NCBI RefSeq assembly: GCF_004359215.1
Contig: NW_027152195.1
Coordinates: forward strand, 198,049-236,596
Direction of reading: 5' to 3'
From: Bremia lactucae
Lineage: Eukaryota > Oomycota > Peronosporomycetes > Peronosporales > Peronosporaceae
DNA: 38,548 nucleotides
Part shown: positions 10,166-19,360 of the stretch, one piece after another
Layout of the letters: every line of letters starts with the position of its first letter
Numbering within the stretch: the first letter of the stretch is position 1
Notes under the pieces: model-generated
Databases searched by the model: none
Told to the model about the DNA's origin: nothing
What the model saw: the letters and a program-made list of their open reading frames with translations, nothing else
Translations under genes and position numbers: made by a program

Positions 10166-10712
10166 TGTAACGGGCTAAAGTTGCCCTAACGTTACACAGT
10201 CCCCGTTAAGTACACTTCGTGTACTTAAGGGGATGGTCAATTACTTAAATAAAGTAATTAGACCAACCACTTGGGTGTGGTCCACATTGTGACCAACCCT
10301 TGTGCATGTGATGCACATAGGAGCATTCACATTAGGAGGGATGACGCATAACGTCATACGTGATGACGGCTAGCGTCATCCGTTACGCGAGGTATCTAGA
10401 ATGATATCCTCGCAATACATATTAGTGTTATCTATAGAGACGGCATTTTTGGTTGGCAAAAATAAGTATTTATTTGTAATACGATTACATATAAATCAGT
10501 CTAAAACTACTTCCTTCTTAGTAAGTGCGCACGAGAAGCCGGTTTCCCGCGACGACACTTTACTAGAGTATTTAGTGCGTTGGGTGAGGTCGCTAAGGAG
10601 CCCACCACAACTACGTCACTGCACGCAAGAGAAGACGGTCTACCCGCTTCCTCGCTGTGCTAGCGTGTGTGCTTAAGTAGAGCGTGGCCGCATTAAGACG
10701 TGCCCGCCTACA
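10166..10712 (+). repeat. Solo LTR with 5-bp target duplication
   Basis: Starts TGTAACGGGCTAAAG and ends CGCCTACA, giving TG...CA ends over 547 bp, flanked on both sides by TAAAT (10161-10165 and 10713-10717). No internal element sequence lies beside it, so it is a solo LTR left by recombination between the two LTRs of a full element. It belongs to a family different from D and distinct from family 1 beyond the first bases. The small open frame inside (10401-10676) has no recognisable domain. Confidence 0.85.
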
Positions 10713-10748
10713 TAAATTCTAAGGCTTTAGAATCGAGAAAAAGTAAAA

Positions 10749-10906
10749 GGGTGCCGGTATATGTACCTCACCTTTTTGGGAAACGTACCTCACCCCAAAT
10801 ATTCCTTATAATTACAGCCAATGAGGAAACTGAACCCCCTGAGCGTGCCATCGGCATTTCGTTATGTAAATACACCTTCAGTAAATAAATTGCTTCGTTT
10901 CGCAAC
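10749..10906 (+). repeat. Left terminal inverted repeat of T1
   Basis: Begins GGGTGCCGGTATATG and ends CTTCGTTTCGCAAC. It aligns end to end with the reverse complement of 19196-19353, including internal landmarks CCTGAGCGTGCCATCGGCA and TTCAGTAAATAAATT. Both copies contain the string GAACCCCCTGAGCGTGCC. Confidence 0.85.
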
Positions 10907-11091
10907 AACTTTTTTAATCGGAATCATGACCTTCGGACTCACCATTTGAAATGTCGCCCAAAAGTTGTCGGACAGACAATCGTGTTTGGAAGGCAGCAGC
11001 AGAGTTGCGACATTTTAAATAACCAGCATAAGACCGAAGCCCAGTACCTTAACCCGAATTCTGGGTTAGAGCTTCTGTTTTTCCTACAGTG

Positions 11092-11566
11092 TGTAAGGGG
11101 CACACATTGGTTGGAGATCCGTTTTTGTGGTACATTTACTTTATGGCTAAAATACCCTTTTATCCTATTTTAGAAATAGTTAGTTACTTAAGTCCCTTAT
11201 ATTATGGTGGTCGCCGCCAGATATAAATCTGGCGGCCGAAATCTATTTTAAATTAGCTAGGGTAAGCTTTTAAATTACATAATTAAATAAAGTGCAGTTC
11301 CCTTTTTTTGATCTTGAAGCGTCTAGTGCCTTACTAAGGCTTGCGCATTGACCTGTAAGAGATAGAAGCCTTTCTAAGGTACACATTCTCGGACACTAGT
11401 TGCCACTTGGACTACAAACGTCTGAGTCACTTGAACTAGGATTTATTAAGCTTTAATAGCTTGTACGACTCCCTGACTTGTAAAACCCTTTAGTTCTATA
11501 GAACTAAGAGACTCTTTGACTTTAAAGGTCTTCGGATGACTTAAGGAGCGAAATAGCTGCGCTTCA
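11092..11566 (+). repeat. 5' LTR of element D
   Basis: Starts TGTAAGGGGCACACATTGG and ends TGCGCTTCA. It aligns along its whole length with the 3' LTR and with the solo LTR at 29450-29934. Shared internal landmarks include GTGGTCGCCGCCAGATATAAA and AATAAAGTGCAGT, the latter with an AATAAA-like polyadenylation signal. Confidence 0.9.
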
Positions 11567-11568
11567 CC

Positions 11569-11586
11569 TGGCAGCACTCGTAGTCA
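11569..11586 (+). promoter_or_regulatory. Primer-binding site of element D
   Basis: TGGCAGCACTCGTAG begins two bases after the LTR end. TGG is the complement of a tRNA CCA end, as expected for minus-strand priming. Copy C has TGGTAGCACTTTGTAG at the same place, so both families appear to use the same or related primer. The tRNA was not identified. Confidence 0.6.
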
Positions 11587-11625
11587 ATCTTCATCTGGGT
11601 CTTAATAAGACCAAGCCTTACTGAG

Positions 11626-12515
11626 ATGGAAAAGTTTCCAGAACTTTCAGAGACGCAACGAGCAGTGTATGACAAGCTCAAAACTTTGTTTGAGCTTGAA
11701 CATATAGAGTTTATTAGGTCCCAGGGCGCAGAGGTCCTGCATGCAAGGCTTGAAGCCTTCATGCGATATGAATCCTCCCTGATCGGACAGGTTTAGGATC
11801 CCTTGCGGCATCTATGCCAGCCGGTACATCTCTGTACCCGATTCAGAGCCTAAGGCTCGCCCTCTAGTTGTCAATGTAAAGACATTGAAGGGAGAAGAGG
11901 GAGAAAATCTCTTTTCTGTATTAAGCAGATGGAGATGTCCATTAACTCCGCCTAGTTCTTAACAGAACGACAAAAGGTGGCTATGGCCATTTCCAAACTC
12001 GGAAGTAAAGCCATGGAGTGGGCACTATCGTGCAGTACGTCCATCGACGCTTTTCCCTTATGTTTGCACCGCCTGATCAGGATTTTAGCATGCGATCACG
12101 GCTCATAGCGACTCGACAGGGTAAACGAACCTAGGTGACTATGTCCAAGTTGTGAACTCTCATTGCATCTATGCATCAAGACCCGGTGCAAGAAGCAATT
12201 GTCGTATCAATTCTTATGGGGTCTCAATGAGGGCGTTGTCCGGACGGATTTTATTCCGATCCCATCCTGCTACTTTTGAGAGGGCAGTTGCCATAGCGCT
12301 ACGCGCTGAGTTTGACTTTAAAAATGCTCGTGTTAGCACGCTAGTTAATCGTACAAGCTTTTCGAGCACATGGGTTTCGTCTAAGACCGGAACCCATGCA
12401 TCTTAGCCTCGTTGAGGAAATTGGAGCGGCACTCCAAGCTATGGAATAGCTCAAGAACATCCGTAGATGTTGTATGTGCGGAAGCAGAAAACATTTACGT
12501 CCGGACTGTCCCCTA
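11626..12515 (+). pseudogene. Gag of element D (several stops and frameshifts)
   Basis: An ATG at 11626 opens a frame starting MEKFPELSETQRAVYDKLK that stops near 11795. Further Gag segments appear in other frames: ERQKVAMAISKLGSKAMEWAL near 11970-12030, DYVQVV near 12138, and RSHPATFERAVAIALRAEFDF at 12265-12330. A zinc knuckle of the form Cx2CxxxxHxxxxC (CGSRKHLRPDC) lies at about 12470-12512. This is the capsid/nucleocapsid polyprotein of the element. At least four frame breaks exclude function. 12516-12770 has no clear coding remnant. Confidence 0.75.
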
Positions 12516-12774
12516 TGCAATACGCGTAAAACTCAAAAGAGCACCAATTCCGACCTATACCAAAAATTTGGTACGGTGCGGGAAAACGTCGATACCCAGC
12601 AGGTGCGGGGCGCCCTACTGGGGAAGACCTAGGCTCCGTTGACCCTATAGGAGGTAAGAATAAACAGAACCTAGCCCCAATCAGCTCGGTACTTAATGGC
12701 ACGGGGCGATAGTACAAGCCTGGTTTGTTAGTCGCTCAAGCGGCTGTAAAGGGCTTTGATAAGCCATGGCTAAT

Positions 12775-13130
12775 TTAATTGAGTCAGAAGCGTCTTGTTA
12801 TTATGTTCGACGTCTTTCCCTTGTTTGAAATCAACAACACGTTGAGGCGCTTAAAGCGCATGAAAGTGATACAATCACTGTTCGCTTAGCTACTGGGACT
12901 CGTGTCACTGTTCCTAAAGTTCCGTTGAAACTAGGCATAAAGTTTCTGGACTTTGACAGCGTGGAATGCTGTCTCGTCCTTGATTTAAAGTCGAGATATG
13001 ATCTCATCCTTGGTATGGCCTGGCTTGAGCACCATGAGCCATGGATCGATTGGAGGTCTAAGACCTTAGGCGCCACGAGCAATGTTCCCAGCATAGTTTT
13101 GGAGAGTCATGACCCACCTTTGCTAGGCAA
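12775..13130 (+). pseudogene. Aspartic protease of element D, active site lost
   Basis: The frame reads LIESEASCYYVRRLSLV, a stop, then ITVRLATGTRVTVPKVPLKL and YDLILGMAWLEHHEPWIDW. The position of the retropepsin active site (Asp-Ser/Thr-Gly, as LVDCGAS in copy C) is here Glu-Ser-Glu, and a stop codon follows. It is therefore inactive on two counts. The C-terminal half remains open to about 13179. Confidence 0.75.
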
Positions 13131-13596
13131 CAAAAGTGCTATTGGCGCGGATTACTGGCTGAATCTGGCAGTGTATTAGACATTGGAATGTTTAAATTAA
13201 TAACTCCAATGTTGTAAACTTAAATTCTGAGCCCGACTCAGAAAAAAGGGGTTGAACGCACGTATTACGTAGAGTGACACTCGTTGTAATAGCGATTCAC
13301 TGAATGCCAAAAACATTGTAGGCCTATGGCCGAGTCTTCAAGGGTGCAATATTTCTGATATACGTTAAGAGGCACGTCTAATTCCACCGAGTGTGGTCGG
13401 CCGAGGTGGCACCATACTGAGTGTCAATGGTGACACTATTGAAGGCTCGCGGGGGTATTTTCGGTTAAACCCTTTTGTAGAGCGTGAAGTGACGCGTAAC
13501 GGTCACTGGACAAGGAAGTTAATTTACCTAACTCCTTAGATGTCGAATTAGACACCAGCTCTGGTATAGAACCAATACAGGCTAACATTTGGGAAC

Positions 13597-15005
13597 GTGA
13601 ATCTCCCGGCCTCTAAGAGGCGTATTGTCTCTACTTCGAGGCATGGGGCACGCGAAGCGTTTATACCCTCACAAAGTGATACGAGTGAGCAATTACATAC
13701 GCTTGTAAATGGTGTAACCGATAACATCGAGGGAGAAGATAGCCTTGCGGCAATTCCTTCGTTACACGCTCTTTTAGAGCTAGACGAAATGTCTATTGAT
13801 GAGTGCGGCCGAGCCTTAAAAGCGGGCGACTTATCTGGCATGGTGGTCATTCGATCTATGATTGAGTTAAACTCATCGTCACTTCTGGACGAAGCTGTCC
13901 TGGATGACAAAAAAAAGCCGCACTAATTGCGCGGAGTGGGTCATCGATCCTTAAAAATTCTAAGAATCCATTTAATTCCTTAAGGAATTACAAGATGTGG
14001 TATGTACCAATCCACCATCCGTTTCACCTCCGGATAGAGGCGTCCGTAATGAAAAAAATGACTTGGTTTTCGGAAACCAAATACTGTGTCACACGACAGT
14101 GGCCTTTACCAAGGAACAGTGTGACGTCATTGACGATTTCTTCCGCGCTCAACACGAGGCTGGAATGGTACGAGAGAGCAAAAATCCCCATTCAACACCG
14201 ACATCTTGTATGAAAACAAATGCTAAATGGCGCATTGTGCATGCTTATAATAAGCTTAATGCTGTCACTACACCAGCACAAACTCTGCCATTCCTAGAAA
14301 GAATGTTCTTTAGAAAATTATAATGGGATGTACAATGTCCAGTGCACTTGACTTAGTTGATGATTATTACTAACTGCTCATGCGAGCCAGCGATATCCCA
14401 CTTCAAGCGGTTAGCACCCCAAGCGGTATGCTATGGGAGTGGTTGGTTATGCCACAAGGACTTTCCAAGTCTCGGCATCATTTAATCGTTTCGTGACGCA
14501 ACTTTTCCGCCCTCATCGAGGTTATGCATTGGCATACAATTTATTCGTGCGCACACACTCGAGCACTGCTCGCAAATGGTCTATATGGTTTTCCACATCC
14601 GACCAACCCTGCTCCGCACGACCGTGGACAAAAATGTCAAACTTATTTGATGACATTTTTTCCATAGTCGTGTGGAGCAGGGTCGGTCGGATATGGAAAA
14701 CCATATAGACCATTTGCGAGCAGTGCTCGAGTGTATGCGCACAAATAAATTGTATGCCAATGCATCCAAATGCATTTTTGGCGCAGACGAAATTCCTTTT
14801 TTAGGACGCTTCGTTGAAAAGCGAGGCCTTAGAGCGGATCCCGCTAAGCCAGAAGCCATAGAAGATTGGCCGGTGCCTAAAAATCAAAAGGATTTGCGTA
14901 AGTGGTTGGATCTCGTTAATATTTTACACAAATATAGCAAAAATTACGCTGATATGGCTAGGCCATTATCTAATCTCCTTAAAAAGGATACAGAATGGTG
15001 CTAGA
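13597..15005 (+). pseudogene. RT region of element D, interrupted at YxDD
   Basis: 13597-13926 is an acidic linker ([13 protein letters not shown]). RT begins near 14000 with KYCVTRQWPLP, CDVIDDFFRAQHEAGMVRES and WRIVHAYNKLNA in different frames, then MLWEWLVMPQG near 14430 and a palm piece RPHRGYALAY. An inverted copy of the following ~120 bp sits exactly where the catalytic FDD should follow (14524-14765). Palm, thumb and connection resume in frame at 14672-15004 (IDHLRAVLECMRTNKLYANA, HKYSKNYADMARPLSNLLKK), ending in a stop at 15002. Confidence 0.85.
14524..14765. repeat. Fold-back inverted duplication inside RT of element D
   Basis: Arms of about 120 bp are inverse copies of each other, centred at about 14644, with roughly 93% identity by eye. 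The left arm's minus strand encodes the same protein segment as the right arm's plus strand (FDIFVH, ENHIDHLRAVLEC, RTNKLYANA). The right arm is the native sequence; the left arm is the extra inverted copy. Confidence 0.9.
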
Positions 15006-15775
15006 CTAGCACCGAACATAATGCCTTTCGAGCAGTTAATGATAGTCTTATCCATGCCCCGATCCTGGCACTGCCAAATCCGAATTGGCCTTTCAGTGTC
15101 GTCTGTGACGCATCGGATTTTACCATTGGCAGTGCTATGTTACAAACAGATGTTGATGGGCGTGAAGTGTAATTGCGTTCGAGTCTAGGCAGCTTAAAAG
15201 CTGCTGAAAAGAACTTCTTAATTCATGACAAAGAGTTACTTGCAATTGCGTAATGACGCGTGATCTGTATATATCACGAACGGCTCAGAGTCTAGCAGAT
15301 GAACTCTGAATCTGACAAGAGCATACATTCGACGACTAAGTCGCCCCATCTCTCACAGTGAATGGCCCAATGGTATTCTCTTTCGCAGAAAACAATTTCA
15401 AGGTGAAGTATAAGTCTGGCAAGGAGAATGCTTTGGTTGCTGCGTTATCACGCAAGCAGTATTATGAGGTCTCTCGTTTAACGACAAAATTGTCGCCTAT
15501 TACTGAATTAATCCGTCCGGCTTACGCCCAGGATGAACAGTGTTTAGCTCTGCTACGAGCTCTAAAGAACACTGAATCTGGCTCTAAATCGTCGGCAAGT
15601 TTGCGTGCAAGATTACATCAAATTTCTATCGATAACGACCTGTTGCTTTATTGCACGGACGCTGCGGATCCTCCGCGCGGCGTTGTTCCTCATGATGGAG
15701 ATTTAAAGTACCGAATCCTCTATGAGGCACACGATACTGTCCTTGGTGGTCATCTCGGTCGAGAGAAGACCTAGG
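15006..15775 (+). pseudogene. RNase H and integrase zinc region of element D
   Basis: Near 15058 the frame reads PILALPNPNWPFSVVCDASDF, the start of RNase H with its first catalytic Asp, followed by stops near 15170 and 15252. The tether and integrase N-terminus are open at 15358-15774 (FKVKYKSGKENALVAALSR, then ILYEAHDTVLGGHLGREKT with the two zinc-binding His). About 60-80 bp of RNase H before 15358 are scrambled. Confidence 0.8.
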
Positions 15776-16475
15776 CTCTGTAAGCCAGATTTACTGGTGA
15801 CCCAAACTTTACAAATAGGTCAGCACATACGTTCGCAAATGCGAAACTTGCCAACGGGTTAAACCCTCAGCGCATGCTGCTGCACCACTGGCATGTCTGT
15901 CCGTACCCACAGGGTGTTAGGAGCCCAGTAGCATGGATTTTGATTTTGGTCTACTGAAAGATTCGGCCGGTAACTCTGGCATAATGGTCTTTGTTGACCG
16001 ATTGAGGAAAATGGCTCACTTGGCGGCTGTGCCGGCTACCATTGATGGTGAAGGTACAGCTAGCCTGTTCATCGATCGCGTGTTTCGACAACACGGCTTG
16101 CCAGTGGCAATTGTCTCTGATCGGGACCCCCGTTTCACGGGTAAATTCTGGAAACATTTTTTTTACTGGTCAAACTGAACGTGTCAATCGCGTCATTGAA
16201 GACATTTTACGCAGTGTGTCAGCTCAGCCCCAAAGCGCTGGAACTCAATGCTCCCAGCGGTGGGATTTGCGTTAATTAACGCTGCCTATGCCTCTACAGA
16301 CAACACTCCGTTTTCTGTCAACGGCCTCACCCATCCACGCATTCCGTTATCGATACCAGTACAAGGCTCAGGGCTTGCTGGGGGAAATAAGCCGATAGGC
16401 TTGCTGATATCAGCCAAATTCCGGTCTCACGGCGAGGATGCCGGAGGAGATCGCTGCTCGCGACGCTCTCCATGA
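15776..16475 (+). pseudogene. Integrase core of element D (internal deletion)
   Basis: CETCQRV near 15847 gives the Cys pair of the zinc domain. 15933-16178 encodes MDFDFGLLKDSAGNSG (first Asp), FVDRLRKMAHLAAVP and IVSDRDPRFTGKFW (second Asp). About 60 bp between FTGKFWKHF and TGQTERVNRVIED are deleted near 16165, and the frame shifts. The Glu-containing VNRVIED and TPFSVNGLTHPRIP follow to about 16350. Confidence 0.8.
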
Positions 16476-16855
16476 GCGACACCTTACGCCAAAGGTTCTG
16501 ACGCGAAGTCAGTATCTGACGCGTTTACGTGATCAAGCCCGTAGGGCTTCGCTGACCTCAACGAGGAAAATTTTGATCGTTTGTTTCCAAACGATACCAG
16601 AAGTAAAAACGAAGTTTTAGTTAAGAAGTGGGTCCACCGGGCCCGCCGCCTCCGCAATATTTCGAATATTAAAGAGTCTACGGATGTGGCTGATGTTCGT
16701 TGGAACGGAAGATTCGCTTCGATTTCGCCAAGGTTAAGGCCAAAGGCCAGTTACGTTCGGCATTTATGCCGCAAAACAAAGGAAAGCCTAGCCGGTATTT
16801 CAGTGCTTCAGTTGACTGTTCATCCATGGATCGAAGCCGCACTGAGGCAATAGAT
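16476..16855 (+). other. Degenerate stretch after integrase core of D
   Basis: A short frame with ARDALHERHLTPKVLTRSQYLTR is open to 16620 but shows no domain I can name; it probably derives from the variable integrase linker. Beyond 16620 I see no reliable coding signal on either strand. Confidence 0.4.
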
Positions 16856-17790
16856 CTACCTTATCCCACTTCTAGTGGCGAGAAGCGTCATTTCACACGA
16901 GTTGACCCTGAGCTTGGCCCTCGAAACGTCAACGGCGTACGGGCAATCTTGCCGAAGAGGTATCTCGAACTTCCAAGAGTTTTCAGAAGAGGGGTACCCC
17001 AGCCATTTCACCAGATACTGGTATTGACCCTTACGACGACGTATCGGCGCAAGCGCCTTTAAGTCCACGTGGGAAGGGCCCCAATATGGCTTAAGCAAGC
17101 CAACGTAGAACACTGGGTGCGTACGCAGCTTGCTAGGAAGGTGTAGCGTGTAAACTAGGCCCTTCTTGGACGAGCGTAAATGGTCCAATAAAGCTCAGGC
17201 GCAATTTGGTCTTGAAGACCGCTGAAAACCAAGTTACTAGCTAGATTTTCAGCGTTTATTAAAACTTGGTCTCCGACCACTTAAAAATGAATGCAACTTC
17301 TGCCTTTGGCATCTTCTTGTTCTTTTTGTTTGTCTTAGATATCATCCATCGTGTCCCTTGCATGTCTTAAGACACTAAACCGCGTCGCGAGGAACTCGCT
17401 TACTTGTTTCCGAACGAGATGGCCAAACTGTAACCCGCGATCTCTTTGAGACGCTCGTCCGCACTACGTGGAGTGAATCTGTATTTACTATGAGCTTTAG
17501 CTCTCGCTATCTCTGCAGCTCGACGACGAGCTTGTTCCACTATGAGGATTGCCCGCCTTGCTCTTCATCGAGCGGGTTCGTGATAATTTAGGACTCAGGG
17601 TCCTGTGTCCTGCTCAATGCAGTCAAGACATCAGCATCACCACCTTGTGGGTACGGATTCGGGGCCCGCTGACGTTCATCCAGGAAGAAGGCGTGTAAGA
17701 GCGACGCTTTTGTCCCTCATCCTCTGATGGAGTGTGACTTTCAAAGTTCACCATTCCCTCATCGTCGAGAAGGTGCTAAGAGTTTTGACT
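16856..17790 (-). pseudogene. Inverted integrase C-terminus and chromodomain of D
   Basis: On the minus strand, against the direction of the element, the order is linker (about 17720-17560), RHARDTMDD and DKQKEQEDAKGR (17400-17310), GDQVLINAENLASNLV (17280), KKGLVYTLHLPSKLRTHPVF and YVGLLKPYWGPSHV (17170-17080), then a chromodomain-like QYQYLVKWLGYPSSENSW (17030-16980). This order is normal for a gypsy 3' end but inverted relative to D's LTRs, gag and RT. Two stops and frame changes are present. It is either an inversion within D or an insertion from another copy in the opposite direction. Confidence 0.7.
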
Positions 17791-17906
17791 CACGCTTAAT
17801 TGTCATGGGACAAAGGAATGCAAAATCACAACCAAACGGCTAGCTGTTTATGTTCCAACCTCAAAGAGCAAATGAAGCGAATGTTGTCACTCGGTGGCAA
17901 CAGTCT

Positions 17907-17918
17907 AATGGGGGACGG
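17907..17918 (+). promoter_or_regulatory. Polypurine tract of element D
   Basis: AATGGGGGACGG directly precedes the 3' LTR start TGTAATGGGGCAC. Together with the LTR boundary this marks the plus-strand priming site. Confidence 0.6.
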
Positions 17919-18400
17919 TGTAATGGGGCACACATTGGTTGGAGATCCGTTGTTGTGGTACATTTACTTTATGGCTAAAATACCTTTTTATCCTATTCTA
18001 AAATAGTTAGTTACTTAAATCCCAATTATTATGCTTAACAAATGTGGTCGCCGCCAGATATAAATCTGGCGCCGAAATGTTTTTTTAATTAACTAGGGTA
18101 AGCTTTTAGATTACATAATTTAATAAAGTGCAGTTCCTTTCTTGATCTTAAAGTTTCTAGTGCCATCCTAACGTTTGAGCATTGATCTGTGAGACATAAA
18201 AGCCTTTCTAAGGTACATACTCTCGAGCACTGGTTGCCACTTGGTTCTACGAACCCCTGAATCCGTTGAACTAGGATTCTTAAGCTTTAATAGCTTGTAC
18301 GACTCCCTGACTTGTTAAATTCTTTAGTTCTATAGATCCAAGAGACTCCTTGAGTCTATAAGTCTTGTAGTGACTTAAGAAATGAGGTTTCTCCGCTACA
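17919..18400 (+). repeat. 3' LTR of element D
   Basis: Starts TGTAATGGGGCACACATTG and ends TTCTCCGCTACA. It is collinear with the 5' LTR with small indels and many substitutions. Confidence 0.9.
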
Positions 18401-19195
18401 CAGTCTGCCGTGCCGTCGGACATGACTGCTGATCGGCCGCGCGTAGTTACGATCAGCATTTTGCAGTGTGTCCACCGCTCTGCAAATGACATTGCGCTTC
18501 TCGTTGTGGTTGGCAACATGATTTATGAAGACTCCATTTCGGTTGCGATTAAGGCCTCAATATAAAAAATAAATTTTACTGGTATTTTTGTTCTTAGGTT
18601 AACTATTATTTTATATTTATGAGAAGTTTGAGAGGGTAGTAAGGGACATCGATATACTATGTACTCGGTCTTCGTGCGCAACGTTACTACAGGAGGAAAG
18701 TGTGTCGTGCGAAAGCGTAATTCGGACTTCTTCAAGTTGCGCAAGGAGCTGATGGAGCTCGAGTCCTGGGGCCACTGTGGCTTCTGCGAGCAGTATGAGC
18801 AGCAGATTGCTGCGCTCTAGTCGCTCAGCCGTCGTAAATGAGCGAATGGATAGTCTCGGCCTATTTTTAAGGCACATGCTACTTTGCCTTATGGTGCGCA
18901 GCTTTGAGAACTGATCCCAGGCTTGCAAGAGCATAGAAAATTGCATCATGAAGTCAATTTTACAAATGGAGCAAACTGATATTATTTTTCCGCCATGACT
19001 TCCAAGCAGCGCCCGGTTTAAATTATTCATGCCAGGGAAGAGAAGCGACTGCAGCAGCTCAAGGCCGCAGGGCTTCGCACAAAGGATCTAGCAAACATTA
19101 CACATCTAGACCATAGCAACTAGACCGAATTGCCTCGCGACGTATAGGAATACTCATATTGTAACAAAGTCTTTTATGGCAGGGCTAACGAAGCT
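18401..19195 (+). other. Interior of T1 with possible captured gene pieces
   Basis: After the target duplication an open plus-strand frame (18405-18558) reads AVPSDMTADRPRVV, then ILQCVHRSANDIALLVVVGN, stopping at TAA; it is directly preceded, across the D insertion, by a pyrimidine-rich TTTTTCCTACAG that resembles a splice acceptor. Further protein-like pieces are FKLRKELMELESWGHCGFCE (18732-18790) and KRLQQLKAAGLRTKDLANIT (19040-19100). None matches a family I can name. Non-autonomous Mutator-like elements often carry host gene fragments, so capture is a reasonable reading, but unproven. Confidence 0.4.
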
Positions 19196-19353
19196 GTTGC
19201 GAAACGAAGGAATTTATTTACTGAAGTTGTGTTTACACAACGAAGTGCCGATGGCACGCTCAGGGGGTTCAGCTTTCGCATATGCTGTAATTGTAAGGTT
19301 TATTTGGGGTGAGGTACGTTTATCAAAAATGTGAGGTTCATATAACGGCACCC
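19196..19353 (-). repeat. Right terminal inverted repeat of T1
   Basis: Reverse complement of the left repeat with roughly 15% differences by eye. It ends ...CGGCACCC at 19353, immediately followed by the target duplication copy AAAGAAAAA. Confidence 0.85.
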
Positions 19354-19360
19354 AAAGAAA

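Larger units (their letters stand above)
11092..18400 (+). mobile_element. Family-2 Ty3/gypsy element D, full length, degenerate
   Basis: 7309 bp bounded by direct LTRs (11092-11566 and 17919-18400). Target duplication CAGTG (11087-11091) and CAGTC (18401-18405) agrees at 4 of 5 bases. A primer-binding site follows the left LTR and a purine tract precedes the right one. Gag, protease, RT, RNase H and integrase remnants follow in Ty3/gypsy order on the plus strand, while integrase C-terminus and chromodomain are inverted. LTRs differ at many positions, so the insertion is old relative to copies A and B. Confidence 0.9.
10749..19353. mobile_element. TIR DNA element T1, split by gypsy element D
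   Basis: 158-bp terminal inverted repeats (10749-10906 and 19196-19353) start GGGTGCCG and match closely in inverse orientation. Flanks AAAGTAAAA (10740-10748) and AAAGAAAAA (19354-19362) agree at 8 of 9 positions, a target duplication length typical of Mutator-like elements. Removing D and its duplicated site leaves about 1.3 kb with no transposase, so T1 is non-autonomous. Its interior has open, protein-like fragments (see 18401-19195). Family assignment rests only on TIR length and duplication size. Confidence 0.8.

Noticed and set aside
14522..14859. Minus-strand open frames with RT-like sequence inside element D
   Set aside because: They arise from the inverted arm of the fold-back duplication, not from a separate minus-strand element.
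18280..19030. Minus-strand frames of 79 and 137 codons right of element D
   Set aside because: The first overlaps the D LTR, and the plus strand gives more protein-like segments; no family features in the minus frames.
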